From Labrenzia sp. PHM005 (GTDB lineage Bacteria > Pseudomonadota > Alphaproteobacteria > Rhizobiales > Stappiaceae): DNA of 64,000 nucleotides. Below the pieces are notes generated by a model, which was not told where the DNA came from, searched no databases, and was given only the letters and a program-made list of their open reading frames with translations. The DNA is taken from the NCBI RefSeq assembly GCF_006517275.1, contig NZ_CP041191.1:62001-126000 (forward strand). The letters run 5' to 3'. The translations under genes were made by a program, and so were the position numbers. Of the stretch, positions 54,520-64,000 are shown one piece after another; positions within the stretch are counted from its first letter, which is position 1, and each line of letters begins with the position of its first letter.

Positions 54520-55740
54520 TTACAGAAAACTGGTTCCGTGCGGCCCCAGAGCAATACCGAGGTGATCTGCAACGCTTTCGCCTATATCGGCATAGGTATT
54601 GCGTCCGCCGATTTTTTTGCCTGCGATCCCTGGCCCGGTTGCGATCACCGGAACATGTTCCCGCGTGTGATCCGTTCCTGGCCACGTTGGATCGCAGCCA
54701 TGGTCAGCAGTTAAGATCAATAGATCACCATCCCGCATTTTGTCGATCATCTCAGGCAAACGCCGGTCAAAGTGTTCAAGAGCGGCCGCATAACCAGGAA
54801 CGTCGCGCCGGTGGCCATAGAGCGAGTCGAAATCGATGAAGTTGGCAAAGATAAGATCCCCATCTTCCGCCAAATCCATCGCTTCCAATGTTTTGTCGAA
54901 AAGCTGATCGTTACCCGCGCCTTTCAAGACTTTGGCAACCCCTTGATGGGCAAAAATATCAGAGATCTTACCAATCCCGTAAACGGTCCGGCCTTCCGCC
55001 GTCAACCTGTCGAGAAGGGTCGGTTCTGGCGGGAGGACGGAATAATCCCTGCGGTTTGCCGTACGCTCAAACGTATCGGCGTTTTCGCCTAAGAATGGGC
55101 GGGCAATGACCCGGCCGATATTGTAAGGATCGGCAAATTCGCGTGTGATTTCACAAAGCTTATAGAGGTTCTCCAGCCCGAAATGCTGTTCGTGGGCGGC
55201 GATTTGAATGACCGAATCCGCGGAGGTATAAAAGATCGGCTTGCCGGTTTTGACATGTTCTTCGCCGAGTTCGGCAATGATTTCCGTCCCCGAGGCATGT
55301 TTGTCACCCAAAACACCGCTCAGGCCTGCCTTGTCACTAACCTTGGCAATCAGGTCAGCCGGAAACGTTGGGATGGTTTCCGGGAAATAGCCCCAATCGA
55401 ACCGGACCGGGACACCGGCAATTTCCCAATGTCCAGACGGGGTATCCTTACCGTTGGAAACTTCAGCGGCATAACCCCAAAGACCTTCCGGCTCACCGGA
55501 AAAAGTTAGGCCCGGAATGTGTTCACCGGTCGATAAACGACCGGCCGCACCAAGACCCAGCCGGTCCATGTTTGGAACCGACAGAAGCCCGGATCGAAGA
55601 TCCTCGCGGTCGCCTTTATCAGCGGCACAATGCTGCGCAATGTGGCCCAGCGTGTCGGAGCCCGCGTCGCCAAAGGCGTCCGCATCCGCTGCGCCGCCAA
55701 TCCCGAAACTGTCCAGCACGCACAAGATCGCACGGGGCAT
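54520..55740 (-). CDS. deoB: Phosphopentomutase
   Basis: 406 residues from the ATG at 55740 (GAGGAG upstream); the frame runs on to 55842 into deoA. DeoB features: [30 protein letters not shown] (metal Asp), [31 protein letters not shown] (metal His/Asp cluster) and [15 protein letters not shown]. It converts (deoxy)ribose 1-phosphate to the 5-phosphate for deoC. Gap to deoA is 74 bp. Confidence 0.96.
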   Translation of the reverse strand: MPRAILCVLDSFGIGGAADADAFGDAGSDTLGHIAQHCAADKGDREDLRSGLLSVPNMDRLGLGAAGRLSTGEHIPGLTFSGEPEGLWGYAAEVSNGKDTPSGHWEIAGVPVRFDWGYFPETIPTFPADLIAKVSDKAGLSGVLGDKHASGTEIIAELGEEHVKTGKPIFYTSADSVIQIAAHEQHFGLENLYKLCEITREFADPYNIGRVIARPFLGENADTFERTANRRDYSVLPPEPTLLDRLTAEGRTVYGIGKISDIFAHQGVAKVLKGAGNDQLFDKTLEAMDLAEDGDLIFANFIDFDSLYGHRRDVPGYAAALEHFDRRLPEMIDKMRDGDLLILTADHGCDPTWPGTDHTREHVPVIATGPGIAGKKIGGRNTYADIGESVADHLGIALGPHGTSFL

Positions 55741-55814
55741 GAGCATCTCCTCATTTTTTGTTGCCGGCAGCTTGCGCCGGAGATGGCCGGGATTTTTCCT
55801 CGGCCGGGCCGCGA

Positions 55815-57131
55815 TCAGGGCGCGATGCGCTCCACGACACACGGCCGGTCAATCACATCGGCAGCTGCGCCAACTGTGTAGGCATTGCGCACCGCAATTG
55901 CAGCTTGCTCTGCATCTGCTTCACTCTTTGCATGAACAATCGCCAGCGGAGCATCTGCATCCACCGAATTGCCAATGCCTGCGAGCTCTACCAGACCAAC
56001 GGACGGGTCGATGACATCTGCCGCTACCTTCCGGCCGCCGCCCAGTTCGACAACGGCAACCCCGACAGCGCGGGCGTCAATGCCGGTCACTACGCCCTCA
56101 TGTCTGGCATAGATCGGAGCTTGAACCGGCGCCTTGGCAAGATAGACTTCGCTCTTGTCCATAAAGTCTGCCGGACCGCCAAGGGCATGGACCATCTGAG
56201 CGAATTTCTCAGCGGCTTGACCGCTCTCAAATGCAGCCCGCATCATGTCACAGCCCGCTTCTGCGGATGGCGCAAGGTTGCCGGTGGCCAGCAGCTCACC
56301 ACCTTGGGCGACGGTGATGTCCCACAGCCGGTTGTCGACGGCGGTGCCTTTTAGGAAATCGACCGCGTTCTGCATTTCGATCGCGTTGCCGGCAGCTGAT
56401 GCCAACGGCTCGTTCATGTCCGTCAGAAGCGCCGTTGTCTTCAAACCGGCACCATTGGCGACCAGAACCAGACTTTCCGCAAGGCCGCGCGCTTCTTCCA
56501 GCGACGCCATGAAAGCACCGGTTCCCCATTTCACATCGAGAACCAAGCCTTGAAGGCCGGCCGCCAGCTTTTTGGACAGGATCGATGCCGTGATCAGATC
56601 GATGCTTTCGACCGTCGCGGTCACGTCCCGGATGCCGTAAAAACGTTTGTCGGCAGGGGCCAAATTGCCGGTCTGGCCGATAACTGCACAGCCGACTTCC
56701 TTGACCACTTTCTTGAAGAGTGCGTTGTCCGGCTGGGTTTGGTAGCCTGGAATACTATCAAACTTATCGAGCGTACCGCCGGTGTGACCAAGGCCACGTC
56801 CGGAAATCATCGGCACAGCCGCACCGCAGGCCGCAAGCGCGGGCGCCAACATCAACGACACATTGTCGCCCACACCACCCGTAGAGTGCTTGTCGAGGAC
56901 AGGCGCTTCAATATCGGACCAGTCCAGCACATCGCCGCTGTCCCGCATGGCAAGCGTCAGGGCAACCCGTTCGTCTATGGTCAGTCCCTTGAAAAAGACC
57001 GCCATGGCGAGCGCGGAGACCTGCCCTTCGCTGACGGATCCATCGGCAAGGCCCTTGACGAAGAAAGCGATTTCCTCAGCGCTCAATGCACCGCCATCGC
57101 GTTTTGTGCGAATGAGTTCTTGTGCAAGCAT
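55815..57131 (-). CDS. deoA: Thymidine phosphorylase
   Basis: 438 residues. Motifs: [19 protein letters not shown] (helical domain), [26 protein letters not shown] (phosphate-binding KHSTGG), [21 protein letters not shown] and the VKWGTGAF segment. It phosphorolyses thymidine or deoxyuridine. It follows deoC after 2 bp. Confidence 0.96.
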   Translation of the reverse strand: MLAQELIRTKRDGGALSAEEIAFFVKGLADGSVSEGQVSALAMAVFFKGLTIDERVALTLAMRDSGDVLDWSDIEAPVLDKHSTGGVGDNVSLMLAPALAACGAAVPMISGRGLGHTGGTLDKFDSIPGYQTQPDNALFKKVVKEVGCAVIGQTGNLAPADKRFYGIRDVTATVESIDLITASILSKKLAAGLQGLVLDVKWGTGAFMASLEEARGLAESLVLVANGAGLKTTALLTDMNEPLASAAGNAIEMQNAVDFLKGTAVDNRLWDITVAQGGELLATGNLAPSAEAGCDMMRAAFESGQAAEKFAQMVHALGGPADFMDKSEVYLAKAPVQAPIYARHEGVVTGIDARAVGVAVVELGGGRKVAADVIDPSVGLVELAGIGNSVDADAPLAIVHAKSEADAEQAAIAVRNAYTVGAAADVIDRPCVVERIAP

Positions 57132-57133
57132 GC

Positions 57134-57910
57134 TCAGTACCCTTCACTTGCAGAGGCTTCTTGGCCTTCTATCGTCGCAATCAAAGCATCGAGCAGGCCA
57201 CTTGCACCGAAGCGGAAGGTGGACGCCGCCACCCAATTGTGGCCCATGATCTTATCGGCAAGCGCGAGATAGGCAGCCGCATCTGCCGACGTCTTGATCC
57301 CGCCAGCTGGCTTGAAACCGATCACACGCTCGGCATGGTCCCGGCGCGCCTCTTCAATCGCGGTGAGCATGATTTCTGCTGCTTCCAAAGTCGCGTTCAC
57401 AGCGACCTTGCCTGTCGAAGTTTTGATGAAATCAGCACCAGCGGCGATCGCAACATTGGACGCTGCGTGAATTAAAAGCGGATCTTCGATCTCACCCGTT
57501 TCCAGAATGACCTTCAGGATCGCAGGTGCCGGAATGGCATCCTTTACCTGGATGATCTGTTCCTCGGCGAACCCCTTTCGGCCTTCAACAAAGGCTTTAT
57601 AGGGCATGACGAGATCGATCTCATCCGCGCCGTCGGCGATCGCCTGCCGGGTCTCAGCAACGACAGCCTCATTGTCCTCACCACCGGTCGGGAAGTTGAC
57701 CACCGTCGCAACTTTCACGCCGGTTCCAGCCAGCTCTTTAACTGCTTGCGCTACAAAACGCGGCCACACGCAAACAGCAGCGACTGCGCCGTGTTGTGTC
57801 ACAGTCCGTCCGGTCAGCTTGGTTATGTCTTCCGCTGTGCAATCGTCATTCAGGTTGGTGAGATCCACCAGACCCAATGCGCGTTTGGCCACTTCAATCA
57901 TATCGGTCAT
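57134..57910 (-). CDS. deoC: Deoxyribose-phosphate aldolase
   Basis: 258 residues. Aldolase signatures: [48 protein letters not shown] (Schiff-base Lys in KTSTGK) and [18 protein letters not shown]. It splits deoxyribose 5-phosphate into acetaldehyde and glyceraldehyde 3-phosphate. It overlaps the purine nucleoside phosphorylase gene by 4 bp. Confidence 0.96.
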   Translation of the reverse strand: MTDMIEVAKRALGLVDLTNLNDDCTAEDITKLTGRTVTQHGAVAAVCVWPRFVAQAVKELAGTGVKVATVVNFPTGGEDNEAVVAETRQAIADGADEIDLVMPYKAFVEGRKGFAEEQIIQVKDAIPAPAILKVILETGEIEDPLLIHAASNVAIAAGADFIKTSTGKVAVNATLEAAEIMLTAIEEARRDHAERVIGFKPAGGIKTSADAAAYLALADKIMGHNWVAASTFRFGASGLLDALIATIEGQEASASEGY

Positions 57911-58716
57911 TGTCCGACCTCTTTCACAAATGCGCGCACGAGCTGTTTCATCCGCTCCATGCCTTTGAGGGCCACAGACTTGGTTTCATCGTGAGACAAG
58001 GCATGTGTCTGCATACCGGCGCCGTAGTTGGTAATGATCGACATAGCGGCGACACGCATCCCGAGGAACCGGGCCATGATGACTTCCGGGACCGTCGACA
58101 TGCCAACAGCATCGGCACCAACCATCTTGGCCATGCGAATCTCGGCCGGTGTCTCAAAAGACGGGCCGGAGAACCACATGTAGACGCCTTCAGCGACAGC
58201 ATCACCGGTCCCTGCGGCGACTTTTTTCATCACCGCGCGCAACTCCGGATCATAAGCGGTGCTCATATCCAAAAAACGCTTTTCGTCTTCTTCACCGATC
58301 AGCGGATTTTTTCCGGACCAGTTGATGTGATCAGAAATCAGCATCGGATTGCCCGGAGCGACGTCTTCACGCAAAGAGCCTGCGGCATTGGTGGCCAGCA
58401 GGATCTCGCAACCTAGTTCCTTCAAGGTCTCAACCGGGGTGCGCATTACCGTCGGATCACCGCCTTCATAATAGTGCGCCCGTCCGGACAGGATCACGAC
58501 GGGAACACCAGCGAGTGTCCCAGCCACCAATTCGCTGGAATGCGAGGTTACAGTGGACACTGGAAATTCAGTCAGATGGCCATAAGGGACGCGAACTGCA
58601 TCCTCCACTTCCTCTGCCAAGGACCCAAGTCCGGAGCCAAGGATCATGCCAACTTTGTACGAACCCTCACGGGCGGCGCGGACAATATCCGCACACTCAC
58701 GGCCATAACCACTCAT
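57907..58716 (-). CDS. Purine nucleoside phosphorylase (trimeric type)
   Basis: 269 residues. The human-like PNP pattern is clear: GMILGSGLGSLAEEV at the N-terminus, LSGRAHYYEG, ATNAAGSLREDVAPG, FSGPSFETPAEIRM, and VGMSTVPEVIMARFLGMRVAAMSIITNYGAG. It phosphorolyses inosine and guanosine. It ends in the deoC start and follows cdd by 5 bp. Confidence 0.95.
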   Translation of the reverse strand: MSGYGRECADIVRAAREGSYKVGMILGSGLGSLAEEVEDAVRVPYGHLTEFPVSTVTSHSSELVAGTLAGVPVVILSGRAHYYEGGDPTVMRTPVETLKELGCEILLATNAAGSLREDVAPGNPMLISDHINWSGKNPLIGEEDEKRFLDMSTAYDPELRAVMKKVAAGTGDAVAEGVYMWFSGPSFETPAEIRMAKMVGADAVGMSTVPEVIMARFLGMRVAAMSIITNYGAGMQTHALSHDETKSVALKGMERMKQLVRAFVKEVGQ

Positions 58717-58721
58717 AGTGA

Positions 58722-59120
58722 TCAGTCCCTTTTGTCTTCAAGTTCAAATGCCGCCGGCAGCAACTCTTCCAAGGTAAAGCTGCGGCGAATGCCATTGAGG
58801 TCCGCAACATGGACCACAAGATTTTTTGTTCCGAATTCCGCGAACCGCTGGCGGCACATGCCGCACGGTGTGCAGAGTGCGGCGTCGCCAATGACCACCG
58901 CTTCTTCAATTTCCCGATAGCCAGCAGCTATCATCGCGCTGGCGGCACCGCCTTCAGCACAGACACTCACTGGATAAGACGCGTTCTCAACGTTGCACCC
59001 GGTAAAGATGGTGCCGTCCGGAGTGCGGAAGGCCGCCCCAACTAGAAAATTGGAATACGGGGCATAAGCCTTTTCACGCACCGCCTTGGCGGCTTCAAAA
59101 AGCCTATCCAGATCGCTCAT
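58722..59120 (-). CDS. cdd: Cytidine deaminase
   Basis: 132 residues, the short tetrameric type. Motifs: YSNFLVGAAFRTPDGTIFTGCNVENASYPVSVCAEGGAAS (catalytic CAE, zinc Cys) and ALCTPCGMCRQRFAEFG (the two further zinc Cys). It deaminates cytidine or deoxycytidine to uridine forms. It overlaps the upstream permease stop by 4 bp. Confidence 0.96.
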   Translation of the reverse strand: MSDLDRLFEAAKAVREKAYAPYSNFLVGAAFRTPDGTIFTGCNVENASYPVSVCAEGGAASAMIAAGYREIEEAVVIGDAALCTPCGMCRQRFAEFGTKNLVVHVADLNGIRRSFTLEELLPAAFELEDKRD

Positions 59121-60085
59121 GACCGCTCCTTCAGGTAAGGAATGCCGGCTGCTTTTGGCGGGATGGCTTTACCAATAAATCCAGCCAGAAGAATGACCGT
59201 CAGGATGTAAGGCAGCGCCTGGAAGAACTGGACCGGAATTTCACCAATGCCCGGCAGTTCCTGGCCTTGCATCCGGATCGCTGTTGCATCCAGGAAACCG
59301 AACAGCAAGCAGGCAAACATCGCACTTGCCGGCCGCCATTTGGCAAAGATAAGTGCGGCCAGAGCGATAAAGCCCTTACCAGCGGTCATATCCTTGATGA
59401 AGCCGGACGATTGCGCGATCGACAAATAGCTCCCCGCGAGACCACACAGGATCCCGCAAGCGATGACCGCCCGGTAACGCAGCCAGGTGACCGAAATCCC
59501 TGCCGTATCCACCGCAGCTGGGTTTTCACCAACAGCGCGCAGGCGCAAACCGAAGCGCGTGCGGAATAATATCCACCAGGTGACCGGAACGGCGATGAAA
59601 GCGGCATAAACCAGGATGTTGTGGCCGGATAAAAGTTCGGAATAGATCGGGCCGATGATAGGCGTGTCCCGCATCTGCTCAGCACCAGGCCAGACAACAT
59701 CGCGGAACCGGCCGCCATCTGGTAGCGAAGGTGTTCGCCCCCCTTGCCTGAACCAGGTTTGGCCGAGCAGTGCCGTCAAACCAGCTGCAAGAAAGTTGAT
59801 CGCCACACCAGAAACGATCTGGTTGCCGCGGTTGGTGATTGATGCAAAGCCATGGATCAGCGCCAAGCCGATCGATACGCCGATCCCGGCCAGCATACCA
59901 ATCCAGGCATTTCCTGTGATGTAGGCCACCGCACCAGCACCAAAAGCAGCGCCAAGCATTTTGCCTTCAAGGCCAATGTCAACAATGCCGGACCGTTCGG
60001 AGTACAGCCCCGCCAGACAGGCCAACAGCAACGGTGTGGACAGGCGGACGGTGGAATCGAGCGTCAGGATTAAAGTCTCAAACAT
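59117..60085 (-). CDS. Nucleoside ABC transporter permease (second)
   Basis: 322 residues from the ATG at 60085, which has GAAGGAGG upstream. About eight to nine helices; the BMP-type permease pattern is visible (ERSGIVDIGLEGKMLGAAFGAGAVAYITGNAWIG, GNQIVSGVAINFLAAGLT, LRAVGENPAAVDTAGI). It pairs with the preceding permease gene; their stop and start overlap (TGATCATG). Confidence 0.93.
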   Translation of the reverse strand: MFETLILTLDSTVRLSTPLLLACLAGLYSERSGIVDIGLEGKMLGAAFGAGAVAYITGNAWIGMLAGIGVSIGLALIHGFASITNRGNQIVSGVAINFLAAGLTALLGQTWFRQGGRTPSLPDGGRFRDVVWPGAEQMRDTPIIGPIYSELLSGHNILVYAAFIAVPVTWWILFRTRFGLRLRAVGENPAAVDTAGISVTWLRYRAVIACGILCGLAGSYLSIAQSSGFIKDMTAGKGFIALAALIFAKWRPASAMFACLLFGFLDATAIRMQGQELPGIGEIPVQFFQALPYILTVILLAGFIGKAIPPKAAGIPYLKERS

Positions 60086-60087
60086 GA

Positions 60088-61194
60088 TCAAGCCTCCTTC
60101 GCCGTTTTGGCCCGGGAGGGCATGAAGAAGCTGGCAATCGCCGGCCGGAACATATGTTCAAGTGCACCGGCAAAGAGGATCACCAGACCCTGGATCACGA
60201 TGATCATGTCGCGGGTGATGTTCGGCATTTCAAAGGAGAGTTCAGCGCCGCCCTGATAGAGCATGCCGAACAGGATCGAAGCCAGCACAATACCTACCGG
60301 ATGAGCCCGTCCCATCAATGCAACCGCGATGCCGACAAAACCGTAACCGGTGACAAAGTCGATCAGCAGCCGGTGCTGAGATCCCATGATTTCATTGATA
60401 GCCATCATCCCAGCGAGGCCACCCGAAATCAGCATCGTGATGACAATCGTGCGAACGGGTGAAATCCCGGCATAGACGGCAGCGGTCGCGTTGGCGCCAA
60501 ATGACCGGATCTCAAAACCAAGTTTGGTCCGCCAGATCAACAACCAAACCAGAACACAAGCCCCCAGCGCCACAAACAGAGACAAGTTCACCGGCGCATA
60601 ACCAAAACCGAAAGACGGGAACAGATCGTTCAAGAACGGCAGCCGTCCGCCATCTTCGAATGTGCGTGTCTCATTCTGCATGGATCCTGGTTTCTTCAAG
60701 AAACCGTTCAACAGATAGACCATCAACGACGAAGCGATGAAGTTGAACATGATGGTGGTGATCACCACGTGGCTGCCACGGGTCGCTTGCAGCCATGCCG
60801 GAATAAACGCCCAGGCAGCGCCCATCGCAGCAGATCCGAGGATCGCAAAGGGCAGCGTCACATACCAAGGTACATATTGGTCCAAGGCAAGGCACGCAAA
60901 GGCAACACCGAGACCGCCAATATAGGCCTGGCCTTCACCACCGATGTTGAACAGCCCGGCGTGGAACGCGACGGCCACAGCCAGTCCGGTGAAAATGAAG
61001 TTGGTCGCGTAAAAGAGCGTATATCCAAACCCTTCAGTGTATCCGAGTGAGCCCCAGACAAGGATCTTCACCGCATCCAGCGGGTTCTCGCCAATCAGGA
61101 TCACGACGAGACCGGACACCAAAAAGGCGGCGGCTAGATTGAGAAATGGAATCAGGCCGTAATCGACCCAACGTGGCAGCTGCCCCCCACTCAT
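60088..61194 (-). CDS. Nucleoside ABC transporter permease (first)
   Basis: 368 residues with about ten helices. Typical features: HAGLFNIGGEGQAYIGGLG, TIMFNFIASSLMVYLLNG, EIRSFGANATAAVYAGISP, GIAVALMGRAHPVGIVLASILFG. This is the longer member of the BMP-type permease pair. An AGGAGG Shine-Dalgarno sequence precedes it, and it overlaps the ATPase gene by 4 bp. Confidence 0.93.
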   Translation of the reverse strand: MSGGQLPRWVDYGLIPFLNLAAAFLVSGLVVILIGENPLDAVKILVWGSLGYTEGFGYTLFYATNFIFTGLAVAVAFHAGLFNIGGEGQAYIGGLGVAFACLALDQYVPWYVTLPFAILGSAAMGAAWAFIPAWLQATRGSHVVITTIMFNFIASSLMVYLLNGFLKKPGSMQNETRTFEDGGRLPFLNDLFPSFGFGYAPVNLSLFVALGACVLVWLLIWRTKLGFEIRSFGANATAAVYAGISPVRTIVITMLISGGLAGMMAINEIMGSQHRLLIDFVTGYGFVGIAVALMGRAHPVGIVLASILFGMLYQGGAELSFEMPNITRDMIIVIQGLVILFAGALEHMFRPAIASFFMPSRAKTAKEA

Positions 61195-62744
61195 TGGATG
61201 CCTCCTTGACCGGTGGTCTTATTGTCTTCAATCCCGGCCATGAGCAGACCAAGGTCACTTTCTTCCGCGTTGGCGCCACGTTCTCCGACGATCCTGCCAT
61301 CGAACATCACCAGAACACGGTCGGACATGCCTCGGATTTCATCGAGTTCTACGGACACGAGCAGAATGCCTTTGCCGGCATCTCGCAGTTCAATCAAACG
61401 CTTATGAATGAACTCGATTGCACCGATGTCGACGCCGCGGGTCGGCTGCCCCACCAGGAGAACCTCAGGATCGCGTTCAATCTCACGGGCCAGGACGATT
61501 TTTTGCTGGTTGCCGCCTGAGAAATTGGCTGTCTTCAACATCGGGTTGGGTGGACGGATGTCGTACTTCTCGATCTCGTTGACCGCAGCTTTCTTGATCT
61601 CCGCCAGATCCAGCAACATGCCTTTGGAATAGGCTGGATCGCGGTGATAACCGAGAATAGAATTCTCGTATTCGGCAAAACTGTTGATCAAGCCCATGCG
61701 ATGCCGGTCTTCCGGAACATGGCCCATGTTCTTGGCCCGCATATCCGCCGCATCTGGCGCACTCGCCGCCAAGTCGATGACCTCTCCATTGATCTTGATC
61801 GTGCCCCGGGTGGCCCTCCGGATGCCGGACAGGGTTTCCAGAAGTTCCGACTGGCCATTGCCCGAGACGCCGGCAACGCCGACAATCTCCCCGGCGTGCA
61901 CTTTGAACGACACGTCCTTAACGACTTCAACACCGCGGCTGTCAGTGACCGTGAGGTTCTCCACCTCAAGCACTGGCGCTTCGGGTTCGGCCGGTTTCTT
62001 GTCGACGCGCAACAAAACACTGCGGCCGACCATCAGTTCGGCCAGCTCTTCCATCGAGGTGTTTTTTGTTTCCCGGGTCGCGACCATTTCACCGCGGCGC
62101 ATGACAGACACTTCATCGGTGGCCGCCATGATTTCACGCAGTTTGTGCGTGATCAGCAGGATCGTTTTGCCTTCGTTTTTCAGAACATTGAGGATCTTAA
62201 AAAGGTGATCGGCTTCGGCCGGTGTCAGCACGCCTGTCGGTTCATCCAGGATTAAAACCTCAGCACTGCGGTAAAGCGCCTTCAGAATTTCCACACGCTG
62301 CTGCAAACCAACCGGGAGTTCACCTGTGATGGCCTCCGGATCGACGCGCAGTTCATATTCCATTTCCAGCCGTTGAAGTTCGGTTCTGGCTCGGGTCAGC
62401 CCACCGGCCAGAAGCGCGCTGTCTTCGGCACCCAGTACGACATTTTCCAAAACCGTGAAATTGTCGACCAGCATGAAGTGCTGGTGAACCATCCCGATCC
62501 CCATACCGATCGCGGCTTTTGAATCGGCGATCGTGACCTTGTTGCCATTGACAATAATGTCGCCACTGTCAGCTTGATAGAAGCCGTACAAAATGGACAT
62601 CAAGGTGGACTTACCGGCGCCGTTTTCGCCGATAATACCGTGGATCGATCCTTTTTTCACCACAAGGTCAATGTCCTTGTTGGCGTGAACCGCTCCAAAG
62701 CTCTTGTTTATGTTGCGCAGTTCGATTGCCGGTGTTTCGCTCAT
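61191..62744 (-). CDS. Nucleoside ABC transporter ATP-binding protein (duplicated domains)
   Basis: 517 residues from the ATG at 62744; the frame extends to 62831 without support. Two ABC domains: the first has [16 protein letters not shown] (Walker A) and [12 protein letters not shown] (Walker B). The second has [16 protein letters not shown], a degenerate Walker A, and [33 protein letters not shown], where the Walker B-like end is Gly-Gln in place of Asp-Glu. This is the normal pattern for sugar- and nucleoside-type ATPases of the BMP group. It energises uptake with the two permeases. Confidence 0.95.
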   Translation of the reverse strand: MSETPAIELRNINKSFGAVHANKDIDLVVKKGSIHGIIGENGAGKSTLMSILYGFYQADSGDIIVNGNKVTIADSKAAIGMGIGMVHQHFMLVDNFTVLENVVLGAEDSALLAGGLTRARTELQRLEMEYELRVDPEAITGELPVGLQQRVEILKALYRSAEVLILDEPTGVLTPAEADHLFKILNVLKNEGKTILLITHKLREIMAATDEVSVMRRGEMVATRETKNTSMEELAELMVGRSVLLRVDKKPAEPEAPVLEVENLTVTDSRGVEVVKDVSFKVHAGEIVGVAGVSGNGQSELLETLSGIRRATRGTIKINGEVIDLAASAPDAADMRAKNMGHVPEDRHRMGLINSFAEYENSILGYHRDPAYSKGMLLDLAEIKKAAVNEIEKYDIRPPNPMLKTANFSGGNQQKIVLAREIERDPEVLLVGQPTRGVDIGAIEFIHKRLIELRDAGKGILLVSVELDEIRGMSDRVLVMFDGRIVGERGANAEESDLGLLMAGIEDNKTTGQGGIQ

Positions 62745-62811
62745 GCCATCCCCCAGGCGTGACGATTGTTTTTTGTCATTGTTGTGCCCCGTTTGGTTGT
62801 CCAGGCTGCCC

Positions 62812-63804
62812 TTAGAAAGGGCAAGGTCCACCCGTCACCACATCATGGACTTCGATCTCGCCATTTGAGATCGCTTGGACCGCAGCTTCTGCCGCGGTTT
62901 TCATATCTTCCGTAATCAGGACTTCGTTGTTGTCGTCCAGCACCCAGTCCATGCCGCCTTCCTTAAGACCCAGAACCTGGATGCCCGGCACGAACTTTCC
63001 GTCTTTTGCAGCTGAAAAACTGTCATAGACCGCATTATCGACGCGCTTCCGGATGGAAGTCAGCACCTTTCCCGGGTGCAGACCATTTTGGTTGCTGTCA
63101 GTTCCAACACCCAGAATGTTCGCATCTGCCGCAGCCTGCAAAACACCAATGCCCGTGCCGCCGGCAGCTTGAATGATGACATCGGCACCTTGGTTGATCT
63201 GACCGCGGGCCAGTTCAGCCCCGCGCACCGGATCGGCAAAGGCGGCTGGCGTATCGCCGGTCATATTGGAGAGAACTTTGATTTGCGGATTGGCTGCCAG
63301 AGCGCCCTGTTTGTAGCCGCACAAAAACCGCTGGATGATCGGAATGTCCATTCCGCCAACAAAACCAATTGTGCCTGATTTGGATGCCATCGCAGCCAGC
63401 AAACCGCCAATGTACGAGCCTTCATGTTCCTTGAACACGTAGGACCGGACATTGGGCTGGTCGACGACCATATCGGCGATCGCAAAATCCGTTTCAGGAA
63501 AGTCTTGAGCCACTTGGCCAAGCGCATTTGCCTGGTTAAAACCAATGGCAACAACAGGTGCATGTCCACGGCTGGCGAAATTGCGCAAGGCCTGAAGGCT
63601 CTGCGCATCGCGCTCCAGCTCAAACTCACGCACTGTTTGACCGGTTTCGCTGGCATAGCGCGACACCCCGGTATAGGCGCTTTCATTAAAAGAGCCATCA
63701 AACTTGCCGCCAACAGAATAGACGATTGCCGGATCTGCCTGTGCCGGTAAAACCGTCAGGCAGCCGACCACTGCCGCCAATAGTCCTGAACGAAAACGGA
63801 TCAT
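62812..63804 (-). CDS. BMP-family nucleoside-binding protein
   Basis: 330 residues from the ATG at 63804 (GGGGA upstream). Signal peptide: IRFRSGLLAAVVGCLTVLPAQA. BMP pattern: AIVYSVGGKFDGSFNESAYTGV, VVAIGFNQANALGQVA, TDFAIADMVVDQPNVRSYVFKEHEGSYIGG, GFVGGMDIPIIQRFLCGYKQGA and LGVGTDSNQNGLHPGKVLTSIRKRVDNAVYDSF. It delivers nucleosides to the ABC transporter. A Cys two residues from the C-terminus is also conserved in the next copy. Confidence 0.94.
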   Translation of the reverse strand: MIRFRSGLLAAVVGCLTVLPAQADPAIVYSVGGKFDGSFNESAYTGVSRYASETGQTVREFELERDAQSLQALRNFASRGHAPVVAIGFNQANALGQVAQDFPETDFAIADMVVDQPNVRSYVFKEHEGSYIGGLLAAMASKSGTIGFVGGMDIPIIQRFLCGYKQGALAANPQIKVLSNMTGDTPAAFADPVRGAELARGQINQGADVIIQAAGGTGIGVLQAAADANILGVGTDSNQNGLHPGKVLTSIRKRVDNAVYDSFSAAKDGKFVPGIQVLGLKEGGMDWVLDDNNEVLITEDMKTAAEAAVQAISNGEIEVHDVVTGGPCPF

Positions 63805-63890
63805 GAGATCCCCGCTAGTATTATCCGGGAGAAATTCAAGCAAAGTAGACCCCGCGCGAAACCACGCGCGAGGCCCGATTGACTATCTAA

Positions 63891-64000
63891 TTAAGATGGG
63901 CACTTCTGATCGGACATGTAATCGTGAACCACGATTTCGCCGGATTTGATCTTAGCGGATGCCTGCTCAACTGCCGCTTTCATCTCATCATTGATGAGTT
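63891..64000 (-). CDS. Second BMP-family binding protein, C-terminal end
   Basis: The frame is open from the window edge to a TAA at 63891-63893. The visible C-terminus (SGEIVVHDYMSDQKCPS) lines up with that of the following gene (NGEIEVHDVVTGGPCPF), so it is a tandem paralogue and the gene upstream of it in the operon. The rest lies outside the window. Confidence 0.85.
   Translation of the reverse strand, partial: LINDEMKAAVEQASAKIKSGEIVVHDYMSDQKCPS

Noticed and set aside
55741..55842. N-terminal extension of deoB
   Set aside because: Overlaps the deoA end; the ATG at 55740 has a GAGGAG site and gives the normal N-terminus.
63853..63870. GC-rich hairpin between the two binding-protein genes as a terminator
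   Set aside because: No T-run follows on the minus strand, so it is not called a rho-independent terminator.
1..64000. CRISPR arrays, rRNA genes or insertion sequences
   Set aside because: No regularly spaced repeat-spacer series, rRNA-like sequence or transposase was seen.

Overview
The window looks like chromosomal DNA of an alphaproteobacterium. Gene order (rpmH-rnpA-yidC, then engB and argB), succinylase-type lysine genes (dapD, dapE), a Caulobacter-style cpa/tad pilus locus and the general protein character fit a marine Hyphomicrobiales/Rhodobacterales-like organism. A Roseibium/Labrenzia-type (Stappiaceae) bacterium is my best guess, but this rests on gene content and memory, not on a search.

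Left end (1-3300): an accessory region. It starts with the 3' end of a phage or gene-transfer-agent type DUF2793 protein. A visibly AT-richer cassette follows: a HEPN-like small protein, a protein ending in a winged-helix-like domain, a compact structured non-coding region, and a retron-type reverse transcriptase (RT). The non-coding region is bounded by a 14-bp inverted pair that I read as retron a1/a2, and its right arm overlaps the first codons of the RT. Short direct repeats and then a tRNA-Arg(ACG) gene close the region, as expected for an island integrated at a tRNA 3' end. This retron-like HEPN cassette is the most interesting thing in the window.

3380-30270: mostly housekeeping and conserved genes. 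A histidine kinase, a MerA/lipoamide-dehydrogenase-like flavoprotein and a TVP38-type membrane protein lie on the minus strand. The rpmH-rnpA-yidC operon follows, with a good promoter and terminator, then a CatB-like acetyltransferase, engB, argB and a pyrimidine 5'-nucleotidase. Next come a LysR regulator, a cysteine-rich exported protein, a DMT transporter, dapD, a small membrane protein, dapE, a DUF805 protein, an MscS channel, a DUF2189 protein, truA, a GNAT acetyltransferase, fmt, marC, def, rmuC, an NlpC/P60 peptidase, a MarR regulator and an M17 aminopeptidase.

30448-42708: a nearly complete tad/cpa (Flp pilus) locus. tadD is on the plus strand. tadC, tadB, cpaF, cpaE, cpaD, cpaC, cpaB, cpaA and flp are on the minus strand. 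A second plus-strand cluster holds a pilus N-terminal-domain protein and two TadE/G-like minor pseudopilins. The two arms diverge from an AT-rich 481-bp region.

42826-51348: a MaoC-phosphotransacylase fusion with acetate kinase, an orphan PhnD-like binding protein, a HAD phosphatase, a histone-deacetylase-like hydrolase, aldose 1-epimerase, phosphomannomutase/phosphoglucomutase and a retropepsin-like membrane protease.

51471-64000: a long minus-strand nucleoside uptake and salvage operon. In transcription order: two BMP-type substrate-binding proteins (the first cut by the window edge), ABC ATPase, two permeases, cdd, purine nucleoside phosphorylase, deoC, deoA, deoB, add, a DUF1688/URC4-like gene, and upp, ending in a strong terminator. 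It would import nucleosides, deaminate and phosphorolyse them, send (deoxy)ribose phosphates to glycolysis and recover or degrade the bases.
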